Assembly: GCF_016735615.1 (NCBI RefSeq)
Contig: NZ_JAERSF010000005.1
Span: 62,001-126,000, forward strand
Reading direction: 5' to 3'
Source: Flavobacterium tagetis
Lineage (GTDB): Bacteria; Bacteroidota; Bacteroidia; Flavobacteriales; Flavobacteriaceae
Length of the DNA stretch: 64,000 nucleotides
Shown here piece by piece: positions 60,386 to 64,000 of this stretch (its first letter is position 1; each line of letters starts with the position of its first letter). Below the pieces are notes generated by a model. The model saw nothing but the letters and a program-made list of their open reading frames with translations, did no database searches and was not told the DNA's origin. The translations under genes and the position numbers were made by a program.

Positions 60386-62365
60386 ATGAAAAATATATTC
60401 ATTCTTTTTTGTTTTTTATTTCTGAACACCTCTTTTTCTCAAAAGAAACAAGACTTTGTTCTCAAATCTCCCGACGGAAAAATCGAAGTTAAAATTGCTG
60501 TGAATGACAAAATCAGCTGGACAATCTCGCATGAAAAAGATTTGATTTTGGCTCCATCTGAAATGTCGATGACTTTAGATCAAAATGAGGTTTTAGGAAA
60601 AAATCCTGTTGTTTTAAATTCGAAAAAAGAAAGCGTAAATACTTCTTTTGAAACGCCTTTATACAAAAAGAAAACCGTTAAAAATCAATACAACAAACTG
60701 ATTCTAAATTTTAAAAATGATTTCAGTATTGAATTTCGTGTTTTTGATGATGGCGCAGCGTATCGTTTCATCACAAAAAAGAAAAAGGAGATTACGGTTA
60801 AAGATGAAGAAGTAGTTTTAAATTTCGACAAAGATTACAATACTTTGATGCCTTATGTACGTGATTTGAGAAATCCGAAAGATCAGTTTATTTCTTCGTT
60901 TGAGTCGCATTATGAAAACAAAAAAGTCAGTGAGTTTTCTAAAGATACTTTGGCATTTCTTCCATTTTTAATTGATTATAAAAACCATAAAAAAGCCGTT
61001 TTCTTAGAAGCTGATCTCGAAGATTATGCTGGATTATTTGTAACTAATAATAAAAACAAAACAGGTTTTGAATCTCGTTTTTCTAAATATCCAACTCAAG
61101 AAACCAACGGCGGATTTAACTACCTCAACAAACTCATTACCGAAAGAGCCGATTATTTGGTTAAAACCAAAGGAACGAGAACCTTTCCGTGGCGAGCTAT
61201 TGTAATTTCTGAAGATGATTCCGATTTAGCCAATAACGATATGGTTCAGAAATTGGCAGAACCTTCTAGAATAAAAGATATTTCGTGGATAAAACCCGGA
61301 AAAGTGGCTTGGGATTGGTGGAACGATTGGAATATTTACAACGTAGATTTTAAAGCCGGAATTAATACGCAGACTTATAAATACTATATTGATTTTGCAT
61401 CAAAAAACAAAGTCGAATATGTGGTTTTGGATGAAGGCTGGAGTATTGAAACCGATATCATGAAACATAATCCGAATGTGGATCTGGAGGCTTTAATCGC
61501 TTACGCGAAAGAAAGAAACGTCGGTATTATTTTGTGGGCTTCTTGGATGGCTTTGCATGACAATATTGATGGCGTTTTCAGTAATTATGCGAAATTGGGC
61601 GTGAAAGGTTTTAAAGTAGATTTCATAGACCGTGACGATGCCAAAATGGTGAATTCAGTTTATGATATTGCACAAAAAGCAGCCAATCATAAATTGATTA
61701 TCGATTTTCACGGCATGTACAAACCAACTGGAATTCAGAGAACGTATCCAAATATTTTAAACTTTGAAGGTGTAAAAGGTTTAGAAAACAATAAATGGAC
61801 ACCAAATGATGATGTTCCGCTTTACGATGTAACAATTCCATTTATTAGAATGATGGCTGGGCCAATGGATTATACGCCAGGCGCTATGCGAAATGCTACA
61901 AAAAGTGAATTCAAACCAAGTCATTCTACTCCAATGAGTCAGGGAACAAGATGTCATCAATTGGCATTGTACACGATTTTTGAAGCGCCTTTGCAGATGA
62001 TGGCCGACAGTCCGACCGCTTTTATGAAGGAACAAGAAAGCACCGATTTTATCGCTAAAGTTCCAACGACTTTTGATGAAACTTCTGCTCTTGATGGTGA
62101 AGTTGGAAAATTCGTTTCTATCGCGAGAAGAAAAGGAAATACTTGGTATTTGGGTGCCATAACCAATTGGGATTCCAAAGACATTACAATTGATTTTTCT
62201 TTCCTTGAAAAAGGCAAAAAATTCCAAGCCGAGATTTTCTCAGATGGTCTAAACGCTGATAAAGCTGCAACTGATTATAAGAGAGAAATTATTACGGTTG
62301 ATTCAACAACAAAGCTAAAATATAAATTGGCAAGCGGAGGAGGATTGGCGATGATTATTAAATAA
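60386..62365 (+). CDS. GH97 retaining alpha-galactosidase-like enzyme
   Basis: 659 residues with a signal peptide (1-18, ending TSFS). Super-sandwich N-terminal domain (about 22-295), catalytic barrel (about 300-570) and a C-terminal domain. The catalytic site is of the retaining GH97 kind: Asp412 in GFKVDFIDRDD corresponds to the nucleophile of the Bacteroides enzyme BtGH97b, with Glu461 (NFEGVKG) as acid/base; the inverting alpha-glucosidase (SusB) kind has a glutamate base elsewhere. Should remove alpha-galactose from galactomannan, in the periplasm. Last gene of the operon; strong terminator directly after its stop. Confidence 0.88.
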   Translation: MKNIFILFCFLFLNTSFSQKKQDFVLKSPDGKIEVKIAVNDKISWTISHEKDLILAPSEMSMTLDQNEVLGKNPVVLNSKKESVNTSFETPLYKKKTVKNQYNKLILNFKNDFSIEFRVFDDGAAYRFITKKKKEITVKDEEVVLNFDKDYNTLMPYVRDLRNPKDQFISSFESHYENKKVSEFSKDTLAFLPFLIDYKNHKKAVFLEADLEDYAGLFVTNNKNKTGFESRFSKYPTQETNGGFNYLNKLITERADYLVKTKGTRTFPWRAIVISEDDSDLANNDMVQKLAEPSRIKDISWIKPGKVAWDWWNDWNIYNVDFKAGINTQTYKYYIDFASKNKVEYVVLDEGWSIETDIMKHNPNVDLEALIAYAKERNVGIILWASWMALHDNIDGVFSNYAKLGVKGFKVDFIDRDDAKMVNSVYDIAQKAANHKLIIDFHGMYKPTGIQRTYPNILNFEGVKGLENNKWTPNDDVPLYDVTIPFIRMMAGPMDYTPGAMRNATKSEFKPSHSTPMSQGTRCHQLALYTIFEAPLQMMADSPTAFMKEQESTDFIAKVPTTFDETSALDGEVGKFVSIARRKGNTWYLGAITNWDSKDITIDFSFLEKGKKFQAEIFSDGLNADKAATDYKREIITVDSTTKLKYKLASGGGLAMIIK

Positions 62366-62396
62366 AAAAAGGAGAACGAATTGTTCTCCTTTTTTT
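62364..62396. terminator. Bidirectional terminator between GH97 and the aldo/keto reductase
   Basis: Stem GGAGAAC (62371-62377) / 62383-62389, extended by A and T runs to 14 pairs; loop GAATT. The plus-strand operon and the minus-strand reductase gene converge here. Confidence 0.9.
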
Positions 62397-62409
62397 ATCA
62401 TTTCACATT

Positions 62410-63366
62410 TTACACCAATATCTTTTCAATTGCATTTAATTCATCATGCGTAAATTCTGTATTCTGCAAACAATCAATATTATTGCACAATTGTTTTACA
62501 GAACTTGCACCAATTAAAACCGATGTAATTCGTTTGTCTTTCTGCAACCAAGCCAAAGCCATTTGCGCCAAAGACTGATTTCTATTTTGAGCAATTTCAT
62601 TCAGCTGAATTAATTTCTGAATTCTTTCCTGTGTCACCTCATCTTCTCTCAAATGCCCGTTTGGATTATGCGCCCTTGAGTTTTCAGGAATTCCTTTTAA
62701 ATATTTATCTGTCAAAAGCCCTTGAGCCAAAGGCGAAAACGCAATACAGCCAACTCCTTTTTCTTCTAAAACATCCAACAAACCATTTTCAACCCAACGT
62801 TCCAGCATTGAGTATTTTGCTTGATGAATTAAACACGGTGTTCCCAATTGTTTCAAAACATCGACCGCAACTCTTGTTTGTTCTGCAGAATAATTACTGA
62901 TTCCAACATACAAAGCTTTTCCGCTTCTAACAGCGTGATCCAAAGCCATCATTGTTTCTTCAATCGGAGTTTCTGGATCTGGGCGGTGCGAATAAAAAAT
63001 ATCGACATAATCAATGCTCATTCGTTTCAAACTTTGGTCTAAACTTGACAACAAATATTTTCTCGAGCCCCAATCTCCATAAGGTCCTTTCCACATGGTA
63101 TAACCCGCTTTTGTAGAAATCACGATTTCATCACGAAGATTTCCTTGAAAATTATGCCATAAGATTTTACCAAAGTTTTCCTCGGCAGAACCTGGAACTG
63201 GTCCGTAATTATTTGCTAAATCAAAATGGGTAATTCCTTTATCAAAAGCCTCAATGGCAATACTTTCGGCATTTTCGAAATTATCAACCGAACCGAAGTT
63301 ATGCCATAATCCTAAAGAAATTTCAGGAAGCAATAAACCGCTTTTCCCGCATCTGTTATATTTCAT
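62410..63366 (-). CDS. Aldo/keto reductase (YghZ-type, AKR14-like)
   Basis: 318 residues, soluble TIM barrel. Active site Asp49, Tyr54 (HFDLANNYG), Lys86 (ISTKAGY) and His127 (YSHRPDP). The inserts PVPGSAEENFGKIL and MWKGPYGDWGSRKYL are those of the YghZ group (L-glyceraldehyde-3-phosphate reductase/methylglyoxal reductase), NADPH-dependent. The substrate could be a small aldehyde; no operon partner. Follows a 20 bp inverted repeat (63417-63481) upstream of its start. Confidence 0.92.
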   Translation of the reverse strand: MKYNRCGKSGLLLPEISLGLWHNFGSVDNFENAESIAIEAFDKGITHFDLANNYGPVPGSAEENFGKILWHNFQGNLRDEIVISTKAGYTMWKGPYGDWGSRKYLLSSLDQSLKRMSIDYVDIFYSHRPDPETPIEETMMALDHAVRSGKALYVGISNYSAEQTRVAVDVLKQLGTPCLIHQAKYSMLERWVENGLLDVLEEKGVGCIAFSPLAQGLLTDKYLKGIPENSRAHNPNGHLREDEVTQERIQKLIQLNEIAQNRNQSLAQMALAWLQKDKRITSVLIGASSVKQLCNNIDCLQNTEFTHDELNAIEKILV

Positions 63367-63416
63367 GTTTTTAATTTAAAAGTTGGAGTTTTAATAGATT
63401 TTAAAAATACAAAAAA

Positions 63417-63481
63417 CTCCCGCAGATTTTGCAGATTTAGGAGATTAAAAAAATCTATTTGATCTGCAAAATCTGCGGGAG
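63417..63481. repeat. Perfect 20 bp inverted repeat with doubled GCAGATTT word
   Basis: Arms CTCCCGCAGATTTTGCAGAT (63417-63436) and complement (63462-63481). The word GCAGATTT occurs twice in tandem. Lies between two minus-strand genes. Confidence 0.85.
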
Positions 63482-63505
63482 GAAATTAAAATCAGACTTT
63501 ATTTT

Positions 63506-64000
63506 CTAAACTAAATCGTGTAGCTTTTTCAATTTAAAAGAAAAATAAATATAAAAAAATCCGCTTGCAATAAAAGCAAAAGCAGTCCAATATACTATTG
63601 AAAGTCCTGCAAAAACAGGATTCCATAATAAGAGAAATGAGAACAATAGTCCCAAAATTCCTAATCCCAAAAGATTTTTCCAATCTGGAACCGAATAACT
63701 TTTTAAATTAAAAGCCATGAAAATAGCCATTACAGAACGAAATAAAATAGCCAGTCCGACATAAAGTGGCAAAAGCGTTACCGAAACTAACGGATTAGCA
63801 ATTAATACTATTCCAACACCTAAACCTATAATTCCTGATACCAGTGTCCAGCCCCAATTGTCTATTTTTTTTCTGTTTGAAAGTGCAAAAATAATTTCAA
63901 AAATTCCGCTGACCAGAAACGACACACTAAATAAAAAGGCCAATGTTAAATATGTTTTTACAGGTGTGGCAAAAGACCAAAATCCGATAATTACAAAAAG
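63506..64000 (-). CDS. HdeD/DUF308 family membrane protein, 5' part cut by window edge
   Basis: The frame remains open to the right edge, so the start lies outside; the TTG at 63943 is internal. About 164 residues are visible: four to five hydrophobic helices with the DUF308 pattern (GFWSFATPVKTYLTLAFLFSVSFLVSGIFEIIFALSNRKK; GLGVGIVLIANPLVSVTLLPLYVGLAILFRSVMAIF). HdeD-like proteins are linked to acid resistance in E. coli; in Bacteroidota the function is open. Ends in the basic tail FSFKLKKLHDLV. Confidence 0.85.
   Translation of the reverse strand, partial: LFVIIGFWSFATPVKTYLTLAFLFSVSFLVSGIFEIIFALSNRKKIDNWGWTLVSGIIGLGVGIVLIANPLVSVTLLPLYVGLAILFRSVMAIFMAFNLKSYSVPDWKNLLGLGILGLLFSFLLLWNPVFAGLSIVYWTAFAFIASGFFYIYFSFKLKKLHDLV

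Noticed and set aside
63506-63943. Complete 145-residue protein starting at the TTG at 63943
   Set aside because: The frame continues to the window edge with good DUF308 sequence, so the true start is outside the window.

Overview
The window looks like a chromosomal segment of a Flavobacterium or close relative (Bacteroidota, Flavobacteriia). The evidence is AT-rich DNA, promoters with the Bacteroidota -7 box TAnnTTTG instead of a sigma70 -10 box, SusC/SusD pairs, TonB receptors with a carboxypeptidase-regulatory-like N-terminal domain, type IX secretion (T9SS) type-B sorting domains, a type 3 ProRS and many lipoproteins. I see no prophage, insertion sequence, integrase or CRISPR array. Both ends cut through genes.

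Layout. 1-5.5 kb: a cut TPR-like protein, a DUF2141 protein and a TonB receptor on the minus strand, then a plus-strand operon of four small proteins (DinB-like, YCII-like, sugar O-acetyltransferase, VOC protein). 5.5-11.7 kb: a ClC channel and an HPP protein bracketed by two copies of one hairpin repeat, a pRiA4b ORF-3-like protein, a frameshifted four-helix-bundle gene inside an inverted repeat, a nucleoid-associated protein, and a TetR/SDR pair with matching palindromic operators. 11.8-21.5 kb: a GAF protein, an HD-domain protein fused to a Pycsar-effector-like membrane domain, a 1243-residue lipoprotein (calcineurin-like phosphatase, kinase-like centre, outer-membrane barrel), a small lipoprotein and a second protein with a kinase-like motif. 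21.6-28.4 kb: an ABC exporter and two T9SS type-B proteins. 28.5-41 kb: mostly core genes (typA, rpsT, two tRNA-Glu, proS, rimO), a two-component pair, a FadL-type protein, a low-complexity lipoprotein and an amidase.

42.8-62.4 kb is a polysaccharide utilisation locus for beta-mannans (galactomannan and/or glucomannan). One arm runs leftward: AraC regulator, SusC, SusD, two surface glycan-binding lipoproteins, GH27 and GH5_2. The other runs rightward: GH26, GPH-type symporter, GH130, AGE-family epimerase, GH5_7 and GH97. Inferred flow: SusC/D and the binding lipoproteins capture mannan; GH26/GH5 cut the backbone; GH27 and GH97 remove alpha-galactose; oligosaccharide enters the cytoplasm through the symporter; the epimerase turns mannobiose into mannosyl-glucose; GH130 phosphorolyses it to mannose-1-phosphate and glucose. 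62.4-64 kb: an aldo/keto reductase and a cut HdeD-like protein.

The least explained material is (i) two proteins encoded close together that share a kinase-like GD...RPI..D.DQ signature, one fused to a phosphatase and a beta-barrel; (ii) the HD-PycTM fusion with no cyclase beside it; and (iii) a set of intergenic hairpins whose arms are built from a doubled 6-15 nt word that differs from site to site.
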